Virus record (IMG/VR): IMGVR_UViG_3300037104_000734
Location: 1 to 30,277 of that record
Origin: a virus
Length of the DNA: 30,277 nucleotides
Reading direction: 5' to 3' (one strand)
Shown here: positions 12,863 to 19,581 of the stretch, in pieces
Numbering within the stretch: position 1 is the first letter of the stretch
Layout: each line of letters starts with the position of its first letter
The notes under the pieces: model-generated
Told to the model about the DNA's origin: nothing
Seen by the model: the letters and a program-made list of their open reading frames with translations, nothing else
The model's database searches: none
Position numbers and translations under genes: made by a program

Positions 12863-14235
12863 CAGTATTTTGGTGCATCGTCTCGAAACATCGGAGGAAG
12901 GTTATTATTATCGCCATAAACCGCCTCGCGATAGCGAGCGTCGAGTTCTTCTGCGCTTAGACCTAATCGGGTCTTTGGCAAAGATATCGCAAGGTATCGC
13001 ATGCTGTCACAAAAATGGCTATATTTGTCGTGGACCGGCATCTCTTTATAAGTTTGTCGCTTCTCGTCAAATTCTCTTCTATAGTTTTCTAACGATTTTA
13101 TGAGATCTGCACAATTTCGTTCATCAATCCAAGTTTTACTTAAAACGGATCGTACGGTTTCTATGCCATCTTCTATCGGTAGATTATTTGCTATCGTAAA
13201 AGTTACTCCTAATTGTCGTGCTTTCTCTAGGCGTGTTTGTCCTTGAGAACTTGCCCATTCTCGGCAACGAAGATCGTGGGGTCCCACATGCTTTCCGTAC
13301 ATTCCGGCCCATGGTTTTTGATTGATTACTTTAATATAATGCTCAAGTCCTTGGCTAGAGTTTTCATAAGCATCAATTATGCGAACTATTTGTCCTACCG
13401 TCTGGAAGAAAATAATTGAGGTTGCGTCATGCCCAATATCCCATGAAGTATGCACAGGAAATCCTGTTTCGTAAGGTACCATGCCAATTTGGCTATTAAC
13501 GCGCATACGATCTAAATACTGAGAATAATAGGATCCCGATACACCCATATCAAAACTTGTCATATATTCTTGGTTGCTCATATCTCGGGAAAGCTCTCCC
13601 TGAGCCACTTCTCGTTCAATTTCCTTAAGTGATATATGTTGTGTATCATTTACCGTAAGTTTACTAACAAAGAAGTCATTTTTATTGTGTAAGGCTATCT
13701 GGTAGAGCTCATAAAAAGCATTATGGCCACGAGGTGTTGAAATGAAAAGTGCCCATCCGTCGTTGTGTGTGAGAGCAGGGCGAAGAAATTGGTAAGCTTT
13801 TGGATCTTGAAGAGCATATTCAGAAAATACGCATCCCAAAGGATTTGTACCGACAATAGCATCGATGTTATCAGATCCTATAAGTTGGATAATAGATCCG
13901 TTAATAAACGTATATTTTAGTTCAGTAGAATTGGTTTTAGACAAAAGTTCAGGTGGTATAAAATCAGCAAATCGTTTGCCCGAAGATGTTATTGAATCAT
14001 AAATTACTTTTCTAGCTTGGCTATAGGTTGGGAATATATAAAAAAAGACGCCAACTGTTTTAATAGCACATCGTATCATGTAGTTAAAGGCAACGATGTC
14101 TTTTCCTGCTCTGCGGGGCCAAACTGCGATAACTCGCTTGTATCCTTTGTTTTCGAGCGCATCAAGAACAGGAATCTGATAGGGTCGTGGTTTAAAAAGA
14201 TTCAACTTGATTTGAGTTTCCGACGAAACGTTCAT
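12862..14235 (-). CDS. terL: Terminase large subunit (packaging ATPase-nuclease)
   Basis: 457 aa from ATG 14233-14235, which has AAGGA before it; a version 18 codons longer lacks a ribosome binding site. Walker A WPRRAGKD (residues about 39-46) and Walker B-like GCVFSEYAL (about 134-142, with Ser before the catalytic Glu) define the ATPase; STPRGHN (about 167-173) is the coupling motif. The RNase H-like nuclease has SWDIGHDAT (Asp-266, Asp-270), RIIDAYE and a late HFCDSMRYLA (Asp about 410). It cuts and pumps concatemeric DNA through the portal. The gene overlaps the small subunit gene by 44 bases, giving coupled expression. Confidence 0.9.
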   Translation of the reverse strand: MNVSSETQIKLNLFKPRPYQIPVLDALENKGYKRVIAVWPRRAGKDIVAFNYMIRCAIKTVGVFFYIFPTYSQARKVIYDSITSSGKRFADFIPPELLSKTNSTELKYTFINGSIIQLIGSDNIDAIVGTNPLGCVFSEYALQDPKAYQFLRPALTHNDGWALFISTPRGHNAFYELYQIALHNKNDFFVSKLTVNDTQHISLKEIEREVAQGELSRDMSNQEYMTSFDMGVSGSYYSQYLDRMRVNSQIGMVPYETGFPVHTSWDIGHDATSIIFFQTVGQIVRIIDAYENSSQGLEHYIKVINQKPWAGMYGKHVGPHDLRCREWASSQGQTRLEKARQLGVTFTIANNLPIEDGIETVRSVLSKTWIDERNCADLIKSLENYRREFDEKRQTYKEMPVHDKYSHFCDSMRYLAISLPKTRLGLSAEELDARYREAVYGDNNNLPPMFRDDAPKY

Positions 14236-14713
14236 CTTCCTTTTGCCTTTCTGGGACAACTGCAGTGGTTTGTACTGAATCCATGACAACAGTTAAATTT
14301 CCGGTTTTGTTCGCTTGATTTCTTGCTTGAATAGCCATAGTTACTTTCGAGCATACCCAATCTCTATAAGCTTGGTTATACTCTGGTAAAAGTTCGGAAC
14401 ATGCTTTTGAATCAAAGTCTTTATGAATCCATCCATCTTTTATTCGAGCGCTTATAATATATTGTGCACATTCTAATGCTTCGGCAAAATATTCATTACT
14501 TTCTGCAACTTTATAAAACCTATATGGCGACATTTTTAATTTGTTGGGAAATTTATCAAGATCAAGTATCTGTGTTTCATCTACATAAACCAACATTTCA
14601 TCAGCGAGAGCGTTCTGAGTTTTTGAATTAATTGGAATCCTGCAAAAAGCATTCTTGATAGTTTTTGTAGGCAAATATTCAATTTTTCTTCTTGGTGCTT
14701 TCACTTTCTCCAT
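14192..14713 (-). CDS. Probable terminase small subunit
   Basis: 173 aa, ATG with GGAG six bases upstream, overlapping the RusA gene end by 35 bases. It is upstream of and overlapping the large terminase, the normal place for the DNA-recognition subunit. Residues about 40-90 are helical and HTH-like (FPNKLKMSPYRFYKVAESNE then YFAEALECAQYIISARIKDG), as in small subunits that have a helix-turn-helix followed by oligomerisation helices. No direct motif proves it; position and size make it likely. Confidence 0.7.
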   Translation of the reverse strand: MEKVKAPRRKIEYLPTKTIKNAFCRIPINSKTQNALADEMLVYVDETQILDLDKFPNKLKMSPYRFYKVAESNEYFAEALECAQYIISARIKDGWIHKDFDSKACSELLPEYNQAYRDWVCSKVTMAIQARNQANKTGNLTVVMDSVQTTAVVPERQKEDERFVGNSNQVESF

Positions 14714-15191
14714 TGGGCTCCAAACGAGTTATTGATAGCTCAGTTCTAGCTATCCGGCTATAAATTTTATTTGCTACAATACTTGATACAAGGGCGTCAT
14801 CACAAATAATAATTCCATTTGCACAGTCTAACACAAACTTAATGAGATTATCCAGATCGGGTTTGATGTGATGCGGCATGTAACAAGCGATTTGATCTTT
14901 TTTTGCACGGCGTAATGGAATTGGCATAAAGAAAGTTATCTCGACTTTGAGTGGCCCTTCAAATGGCATAGTATATTCGTGTTGAGATTTAAGTTGAAGA
15001 GATGCGCCCATTTTTTCACGTTTCTGAGAATCATAAACGTGGTCAACACCAAATCTTGGTCTTTTTAACGGAATTGGTGATCCTTCGATTGTATAATGAG
15101 CAGAGCTTCCTATATTCAACCACGGATTTACATTTTCACGTATCATATTTGACTTCAGCTGAGCTTTTTCTTTTATCTGGATATCTTTCAC
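14679..15191 (-). CDS. rusA: RusA-type Holliday junction resolvase
   Basis: 170 aa from GTG 15189-15191, with GGGAG seven bases upstream. The C-terminal half carries the RusA signature KPDLDNLIKFVLD (residues 110-122, with Asp-112, Asp-114) followed by NGIIICDDALVSSIVANKIY (DD at 131-132, Lys-142), the metal-binding and catalytic set. The N-terminus includes the expected SPIPLKRPRF strand. It resolves or debranches recombination intermediates before packaging, which fits its place just before the terminase genes and pairs with the ERF annealing protein in the plus operon. Confidence 0.88.
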   Translation of the reverse strand: MKDIQIKEKAQLKSNMIRENVNPWLNIGSSAHYTIEGSPIPLKRPRFGVDHVYDSQKREKMGASLQLKSQHEYTMPFEGPLKVEITFFMPIPLRRAKKDQIACYMPHHIKPDLDNLIKFVLDCANGIIICDDALVSSIVANKIYSRIARTELSITRLEPNGESESTKKKN

Positions 15192-15212
15192 CTACTATCT
15201 CCCTTCGTTGCG

Positions 15213-15258
15213 CTATCGTCAAAAACAGTCGCCTTTTGAAAAGGCTCCTATCGTCAAA
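15213..15258 (-). promoter_or_regulatory. Direct repeat with central hairpin in the RusA leader
   Basis: CTATCGTCAAA occurs at 15213-15223 and 15248-15258, and exactly between them is the palindrome GCCTTTTGAAAAGGC (15231-15245). The whole lies between the 165-aa gene stop and the GGGAG of the RusA gene. The symmetric layout resembles a regulator binding site or a duplicated operator, but the regulator is unknown. Confidence 0.4.
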
Positions 15259-15259
15259 T

Positions 15260-15757
15260 TTAATCGTTATCCACATACCATGGCTCCGAACGTCCATGAC
15301 TTGGCTTGCGTGGTTCTTCTTTCTTTCTGCTATTGTCTATGTTACCTACTTTAAATGCTGGAGACAATGGGTGAGTTCTATGCCATCGCGTTACTTCATC
15401 CATTTCGTGCGATTGTTTCTGCCACCAAATCGATGGGCCTGATCGTGGTGGATGCTTCCTGGACCAAACTGGCGCTTCTGGTCCCCCATAAATTATTTGT
15501 TTGCTTTCTTTTTTGAGGAATTCCTGCTCTTGAAGATTTGGTTTTGGAGTTGGCATTTGTGGTTGTGCTTGTTGTTGCACCGGCGACTCTTCAAAGAGAT
15601 CATCAAATGGGTTTATTGGCGTAGCGCATGTATCATTTCCAAAGCAATTTTTAACCACGCATGGTTGTTTTTGGGGGGTAAAAACGCCCAACGATGGTTG
15701 TTTTACAGGGGTACTTTGGGCCAAAAATGGTTCTTTTTCAGGGATAGTTTCAAACAC
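15260..15757 (-). CDS. Proline/glutamine-rich, largely disordered protein
   Basis: 165 aa if started at GTG 15755-15757, which has GGAAAG seven bases upstream; TTG two codons earlier is the alternative. The N-terminal half is Pro/Gln-rich with imperfect repeats of the type (F/S)-x-P-x-KQP (PVKQPSLGVFTPQKQP). The C-terminal half is Trp/His/basic (WSRKHPPRSGPSIWWQKQSH, RWHRTHP). No enzyme motif. It overlaps the initiator-like gene by eight bases and precedes RusA, so a role in replication or recombination, perhaps as a linker protein, is possible but unproven. Confidence 0.5.
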   Translation of the reverse strand: MFETIPEKEPFLAQSTPVKQPSLGVFTPQKQPCVVKNCFGNDTCATPINPFDDLFEESPVQQQAQPQMPTPKPNLQEQEFLKKESKQIIYGGPEAPVWSRKHPPRSGPSIWWQKQSHEMDEVTRWHRTHPLSPAFKVGNIDNSRKKEEPRKPSHGRSEPWYVDND

Positions 15758-16511
15758 GTTCAAGCTTTCCGTTAATAATTGTACATTTTGCTCTCGCCAA
15801 CCAAGCCAAAGTTGATGGGTGTTGTGAAATTGTTTTTGGAAGATTTTCTACCGTCTCGATTGCTCTCTTTTTTGTAATGTCTTTTTCTAAATTTGTCACA
15901 CAAACTTTTTCTCTCGCGCGCACACACTCTTTGTTCATATTCATGAACGAAGAAGAAGGATTAGGATAAGAGCTATAGGGATTGTTATTAAGAATTCTTA
16001 ATATTGCTGTAACCCCTTTTTTTCTGTTGATAACTCTCTTATGCTGTAACCTTTCTGTTGATAACTTTTGTCCAAAATCCCACGCTTCTTTTTCTACGTT
16101 TAATGCTGCCTGCAAAACAACTCCAAGAGATGGAAGAACCTCAAAAAGGATTTTTAATTTCTCAATATTAAAACAAGCACTTCCTAAATAATAAGTACAT
16201 ATTCCATTCTTTCTTGGATCCCATTTTTGCTTACTATGAACTTTTTTTATTATTCCTAGATTAACTAGCCTACAAATAGATTTATTAGTGCTCTTGCGCG
16301 AAAGATCACAGCTTTTTGCTATAGTCATTTGATCTTCTTTTAGTTTGCCGTTTCTTAATATTTTCAAAATCATATCATCTGCTACTGCCAAAGAAAAACC
16401 TTTTTTCAATTTGTATATTTCAAGCCTATACAAATGAAGCTTAGATGGTTTTGAAAAAAAATGTTTTGTTTCTGCTTGATCTTTAAAAGATTTTGTTTTA
16501 AGATTTGTCAT
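15750..16511 (-). CDS. Winged-helix replication-initiator-like protein
   Basis: 253 aa, ATG with AAGGAG six bases upstream. Residues about 45-95 form a winged helix-turn-helix: MILKILRNGKLKEDQMTIAK, SCDLSRKSTNKSICRLVNLG, IIKKVHS, as in phage replisome organisers and initiator proteins. The C-terminal half is basic and ends in a separate helical segment TISQHPSTLAWLARAKCTII. Inside the gene (15986-16066) lie two DnaA-box-like repeats and a long AT palindrome, as in lambda O where the origin sits in the initiator gene. It is the first gene of the minus operon after the divergent control region, the usual place for replication genes. Confidence 0.65.
   Translation of the reverse strand: MTNLKTKSFKDQAETKHFFSKPSKLHLYRLEIYKLKKGFSLAVADDMILKILRNGKLKEDQMTIAKSCDLSRKSTNKSICRLVNLGIIKKVHSKQKWDPRKNGICTYYLGSACFNIEKLKILFEVLPSLGVVLQAALNVEKEAWDFGQKLSTERLQHKRVINRKKGVTAILRILNNNPYSSYPNPSSSFMNMNKECVRAREKVCVTNLEKDITKKRAIETVENLPKTISQHPSTLAWLARAKCTIINGKLERV
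15986..16066. other. Candidate replication origin inside the initiator-like gene
   Basis: On the minus strand TTATCAACA (one base from the DnaA box TTATCCACA) occurs at 16025-16033 and 16056-16064, 31 bases apart. Each copy is part of a longer repeated unit: plus-strand TGCTGTAACC..., a T-rich tract, then TTCTGTTGATAACT (16005-16035 and 16042-16066). Next to it is an 18-base perfect palindrome TATTAAGAATTCTTAATA (15986-16003), an AT-rich element that could be the unwinding site. Position in the initiator gene parallels lambda. Confidence 0.5.
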
Positions 16512-16544
16512 ATGTTTTCTCCTTACACGGGGAACAGAATTGGT

Positions 16545-16582
16545 AAAAAGCCGGTTTAACTGTGGTAGTTAATACAACCGGC
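16545..16582 (-). terminator. Attenuator-like terminator in the leader of the initiator gene
   Basis: On the minus strand GCCGGTT (16576-16582) pairs with AACCGGC (16550-16556); an inner stem TAACT/AGTTA lengthens it. Five T follow (16545-16549). It is about 40 bases before the initiator start codon and after the likely promoter, so it would cut transcription unless read through. Confidence 0.6.
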
Positions 16583-16583
16583 C

Positions 16584-16613
16584 TTTACTGTTTTTTAATG
16601 ATATCATTATATT
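16584..16613 (+). promoter_or_regulatory. Opposed promoters with a palindromic operator in the divergent control region
   Basis: Plus strand: TTTACT (16584-16589), 18-base spacer, TATATT (16608-16613), driving the 87-aa gene at 16631. Minus strand: TATAAT (16606-16611) overlapping the first -10, with TTGACA 20 bases upstream (a long spacer), driving the initiator gene. A 14-base perfect palindrome TAATGATATCATTA (16596-16609) overlaps both -10 boxes and is a likely repressor site; binding there would block both directions. Confidence 0.5.
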
Positions 16614-16630
16614 GCTTTCAAGGGAAAAAT

Positions 16631-16894
16631 ATGTCAATTAATATCAATGAAATACCTTACATTTTTCGACTAAATACCTCGCTTGCTATGTTAATAGATG
16701 TTTTAGAGTATGTTAGACATCAAGACGTGAATTCTTTATTAGATCCTATTGGATATGACTATAAAATAAAAAGAGAATATGAAGAAGTAGCTCAAAAATT
16801 ATCAGATTCTTTTAACAATTGTTATATACAGGCATATGAAACCAGAAAGATGGAAAAAATTGCAGCGCAAACAAAAGAACTTATGAATAAATAA
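16631..16894 (+). CDS. Unknown early protein
   Basis: 87 aa from ATG 16631-16633 with AAGGGA six bases before it; a start 23 codons earlier has no ribosome binding site and would overlap the promoter. Acidic to neutral, helical: MSININEIPYIFRLNTSLAM, LIDVLEYVRHQDVNSLL, ending MEKIAAQTKELMNK. It is the first plus gene and is closed by its own terminator at 16924-16955. No family recognised; an early host- or switch-acting protein is a guess. Confidence 0.55.
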   Translation: MSININEIPYIFRLNTSLAMLIDVLEYVRHQDVNSLLDPIGYDYKIKREYEEVAQKLSDSFNNCYIQAYETRKMEKIAAQTKELMNK

Positions 16895-16923
16895 TCTAGT
16901 CCATTTACAATCATTTAATTCAG

Positions 16924-16955
16924 AGACCCGAAAATAACATTCGGGTCTTTTTTTT
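16924..16955 (+). terminator. Rho-independent terminator after the 87-aa gene
   Basis: AGACCCGAA (16924-16932) pairs with TTCGGGTCT (16940-16948), a 9-bp stem with a 7-nt loop, followed by seven more T. It separates the 87-aa gene from the next promoter. Confidence 0.88.
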
Positions 16956-16971
16956 ATTTATTAACAAACCC

Positions 16972-17000
16972 TTGACAACCCTACCATACCCTGGTAAGAT
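16972..17000 (+). promoter_or_regulatory. Strong sigma-70-type promoter with inverted-repeat operator
   Basis: TTGACA (16972-16977), 17-base spacer, TAAGAT (16995-17000). In the spacer is the inverted repeat TACCA-taccc-TGGTA (16982-16996), placed as a classic phage operator between -35 and -10. A second inverted repeat GAATT...AATTC (17010-17030) follows the start point. It drives the operon 17047-18806. Confidence 0.75.
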
Positions 17001-17046
17001 TAGAACATGAATTAAATGTAGTTCAATTCGATTCAGAGGGTATTCG

Positions 17047-17301
17047 ATGCAATTATTAAAAGATCTTTTAGATGCTACAATAAAATATCAAGATGTGATA
17101 GATGATGACAATAATAAAACAATATTTCTTTATTACGACATGTTGATAAAAGCGAATAAAGCTCGACAAGAATATCCAAACGTTATAAATCAATTCACGT
17201 TTGAACGTTGCGGTGACCGCATGAAAGAATTCGAAAATCTTCAAATGTTTATAGCATATATGCGAGAATATGAATCAGAAATGGGGAGCGAAGATTATTA
17301 A
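17047..17301 (+). CDS. Unknown early protein
   Basis: 84 aa, ATG with AGAGGG eight bases upstream. Acidic helical protein (LKDLLDATIKYQDVIDDDNN and NLQMFIAYMREYESEMGSED). First gene of the ERF operon. No signal peptide or motif; the helical acidic build could mimic DNA or bind a partner, but that is only a possibility. Confidence 0.55.
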   Translation: MQLLKDLLDATIKYQDVIDDDNNKTIFLYYDMLIKANKARQEYPNVINQFTFERCGDRMKEFENLQMFIAYMREYESEMGSEDY

Positions 17302-17342
17302 CAAAATCAATACGAAGAATGAAAGGAACAGGGAAGTCCATA

Positions 17343-17552
17343 ATGGCTAAACCAATGAAAATCAGATCTCCAATCAAATATGATGATTATCTAACGGTTG
17401 GAGAGGCAGCCAAACTACTTGGCGTTTGCATCAGAACATTGCATAACTGGGATAAGAAGGGAAGGCTTAAAGCCTATAGACATTCGATATCAAATTATCG
17501 ATTATATAAACTTGTAGATATCAATAAATTGTTGGAAGGGAAAGGAGAATAG
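17343..17552 (+). CDS. MerR/excisionase-type small DNA-binding protein
   Basis: 69 aa from ATG 17343-17345 (GGGA upstream). Residues about 14-62 are a MerR-like winged helix: DYLTVGEAAKLLGVCIRTLH, NWDKKGRLKAYR, YRLYKLVDINKLL, the domain used by phage excisionases and by small regulators. No integrase is in the window, so either the integrase lies outside or the protein is a regulator. Second gene of the plus operon. Confidence 0.75.
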   Translation: MAKPMKIRSPIKYDDYLTVGEAAKLLGVCIRTLHNWDKKGRLKAYRHSISNYRLYKLVDINKLLEGKGE

Positions 17553-17553
17553 A

Positions 17554-17784
17554 ATGTTTGGTTTTTCTAGAGCTAGACATAAAATTAAAAATCCAGAGGA
17601 AATAGCCGAAGAGCGGTTGCTCAATGATTTAAAGGCTTCTCTTGGTGACGAGCAACCAATGATAACCGTTCTTAAGAATCGATTAAGAATTATCGATCTT
17701 GAAGATAAAGTCATTAAACTTGAAAGATATGTTAAAAGATTAGCCAGTGGCCATAAAAACATTATTCCAAAAAAGGGAAAATAA
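17554..17784 (+). CDS. Small coiled-coil protein before ERF
   Basis: 76 aa, ATG with AAGGAG seven bases upstream; its stop overlaps the ERF start (TAATG). Basic and helical: NPEEIAEERLLNDLKASLGD and LRIIDLEDKVIKLERYVKRL, with a basic tail. Close coupling to ERF suggests a recombination accessory, but there is no recognised domain. Confidence 0.5.
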   Translation: MFGFSRARHKIKNPEEIAEERLLNDLKASLGDEQPMITVLKNRLRIIDLEDKVIKLERYVKRLASGHKNIIPKKGK

Positions 17785-18539
17785 TGGAAATCAACTTTAA
17801 AGAACAATTGGAGTTTCTCCAGGAGTTCAACAAGATCATAGATGAACGCACACAGGCAGCCCTCAAAAACGTCCCAGAAGATGCGTATGAATCCGAGTCG
17901 ACTAATGAGATAGCCACAGCATTATCTAAAGCCCAAGGGGAATTTCCACGTATAAACATCAATCAGGAAAATCCTTACTTCAAATCAGGGTTTGCGGATC
18001 TTAATAATATTATCCGGTCCATAAGACCCGCTTTGGCTAAGTATGGTTTGTGTGTTACCCAACAGACGAAGATATTGCCCGATGGCGCAACGATTCTTGT
18101 TTCAAGGGTTAGACACTCTACCGGGCAGTGGATCGAATCACGTGTTCGAATTATACCCCCTAAAAATGATATGCAGTCTTACGCCTCTACCTTGAGCTAT
18201 ATGAAACGTCATGCAGTTATGGCTTTGTTGAACGTTACTATCGACGCTGACTTTGCTGATGACGATGCTGAAATAGCCATGGTCAGCCAACGAGATACCT
18301 TTGCTAAGGGGACGGCTATAAACCGTAAATATGATCCTCGGGAACAATCACCTGATGTCATAACCAAAGAACAACTTGAAGAACTTGAATATGAACTTGC
18401 TGAGTTCCCTGATATCACTGAAATGGTTCTTGATGGCTTAAAGATACAAGCCCTTGCTGATATGCCTAAATCCAAATATATGGTAAGCATAGAGCGCGTA
18501 AGAGCTATTAAAAATGCAAGGAATGGCGTCGGCAAATAA
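17784..18539 (+). CDS. erf: ERF-family single-strand annealing recombinase
   Basis: 251 aa. Residues about 43-75 show the ERF hallmark: IATALSKAQGEFPRININQE, NPYFKSGFADLNNI, then RPALAKYGLCVTQQ. Further on are VRHSTGQWIESRVRI and SYASTLSYMKRHAVMALLNV followed by an acidic DFADDDAE, all in the family order. The C-terminal ~60 residues are a helical domain (VITKEQLEELEYELAEFPD). ERF proteins anneal complementary single strands and help circularise or recombine phage DNA; here it can work with RusA. Confidence 0.9.
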   Translation: MEINFKEQLEFLQEFNKIIDERTQAALKNVPEDAYESESTNEIATALSKAQGEFPRININQENPYFKSGFADLNNIIRSIRPALAKYGLCVTQQTKILPDGATILVSRVRHSTGQWIESRVRIIPPKNDMQSYASTLSYMKRHAVMALLNVTIDADFADDDAEIAMVSQRDTFAKGTAINRKYDPREQSPDVITKEQLEELEYELAEFPDITEMVLDGLKIQALADMPKSKYMVSIERVRAIKNARNGVGK

Positions 18540-18548
18540 GGAGAATTA

Positions 18549-18806
18549 ATGGAGACACACGCGTGTGATGGCGATATTATCTTACGATACACAACACCAA
18601 CCAGATATGACAAAGCGTCTTATGGAGCTGTTTGCAAAATACTTCGTGAAGGGGAAAAGCACGAATATTACATTCAGGTCTCTCATGATAATATAGAAAA
18701 TAGTGAATGGATGCGGGTTGGGGATTTTCTTGAGATAGCATTCAGAAAAGCAATAAATGATAGAATATTTATAGACGATTGCCTTAAACTCTACGAAGAA
18801 AAGTAA
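18549..18806 (+). CDS. Unknown early protein after ERF
   Basis: 85 aa, ATG with AAGGAG six bases upstream. Sequence METHACDGDIILRYTTPTRY, then EYYIQVSHDNIENSEWMRVG and FRKAINDRIFIDDCLKLYEE: a small alpha/beta protein that looks like short phage proteins co-occurring with recombinases. No motif for a specific activity. Last gene of the plus operon; a bidirectional terminator follows. Confidence 0.55.
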   Translation: METHACDGDIILRYTTPTRYDKASYGAVCKILREGEKHEYYIQVSHDNIENSEWMRVGDFLEIAFRKAINDRIFIDDCLKLYEEK

Positions 18807-18818
18807 ACTCGAACAAGC

Positions 18819-18857
18819 AAAAAGGGGCGAGAATGGGTTAGAAACTCGTCCCTTTTT
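18819..18857. terminator. Bidirectional terminator between convergent operons
   Basis: AAAAAGGGGCGAG (18819-18831) pairs with CTCGTCCCTTTTT (18845-18857), 13 positions with one G-T pair, so that T-runs end the stem on both strands. It serves the plus ERF operon and the minus fibre operon. Confidence 0.88.
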
Positions 18858-18885
18858 AGAGTAGTAAAGTACCCTTATTTTGATC

Positions 18886-19581
18886 TTATGCAACAGTGAT
18901 ATTGCCCTGAGAGCTTAACACATTAAACGCTGTATCTGCAACAGAACAAACAATTTCTATCGAATTATATGTTCCCGTCGATGTTAATGTCCCACCAACT
19001 GATGTATCTACCGCCCCAAAATGAATTGTTTGGCCCGTATTGGCCTGTATTTGCCAACCCGTTGCATTATTTATTCCCGTAACTTTAAAGACAGATCCAG
19101 CTGGCGACACTGCTGGAAGTGTAATAACTATTGTTCCAACACCATCTACGATATAACCACTATCAATTGCTGCTGGAGTATTTGCATTTATTGTCGACCA
19201 AGTGACACCACCACCACTACCACTAATCGTTATTGTATTTGGAACTGTCCCATCAGTTGTAATTCCAAGCGTTCCGTGAATTGTTACAATATTTCCTGGC
19301 GCGGGAACCACTGGTCCACCCGTATCAGTAGTAAATGAGATTATTCCACCACCAGAACTTAATTGTGTCCATGTGGCAACATTGCCTGATTTGCTGGTGA
19401 GAATAAAAACATCTGAGGTAGGGGGAACTAACCATAAAGTACCAATGGGAAAGCGAATATAATCGTTAGGAGTTGGAATTCTGTTCTCAGTTACTAATTG
19501 AGGTGGAGTAGTTGGATTAACTCCCATATAAGAAAGGGGATTTAATCCATTTAGGTCTCTGTTGATATCACTTTGGCTCAT
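18886..19581 (-). CDS. Tail-fibre-like protein with shared GWQ C-terminal module
   Basis: 231 aa; start overlaps the stop of the next fibre gene by four bases (ATGA). Residues about 1-75 are unique, with PNDYIRFPIGTLWLVPPTSD. The last ~100 residues are the module shared with the genes at 25073, 26506, 27133 and 28453: GYIV...ITLPA, F-K-V-T, GWQIQANTGQTIHFG, GGTLTST, IEIVC, and a final SSQGNITVA. Low charge, Thr/Gly/Ser-rich, beta structure. It is the last gene of the operon. Role as a short fibre or receptor-binding tip is inferred. Confidence 0.65.
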   Translation of the reverse strand: MSQSDINRDLNGLNPLSYMGVNPTTPPQLVTENRIPTPNDYIRFPIGTLWLVPPTSDVFILTSKSGNVATWTQLSSGGGIISFTTDTGGPVVPAPGNIVTIHGTLGITTDGTVPNTITISGSGGGVTWSTINANTPAAIDSGYIVDGVGTIVITLPAVSPAGSVFKVTGINNATGWQIQANTGQTIHFGAVDTSVGGTLTSTGTYNSIEIVCSVADTAFNVLSSQGNITVA

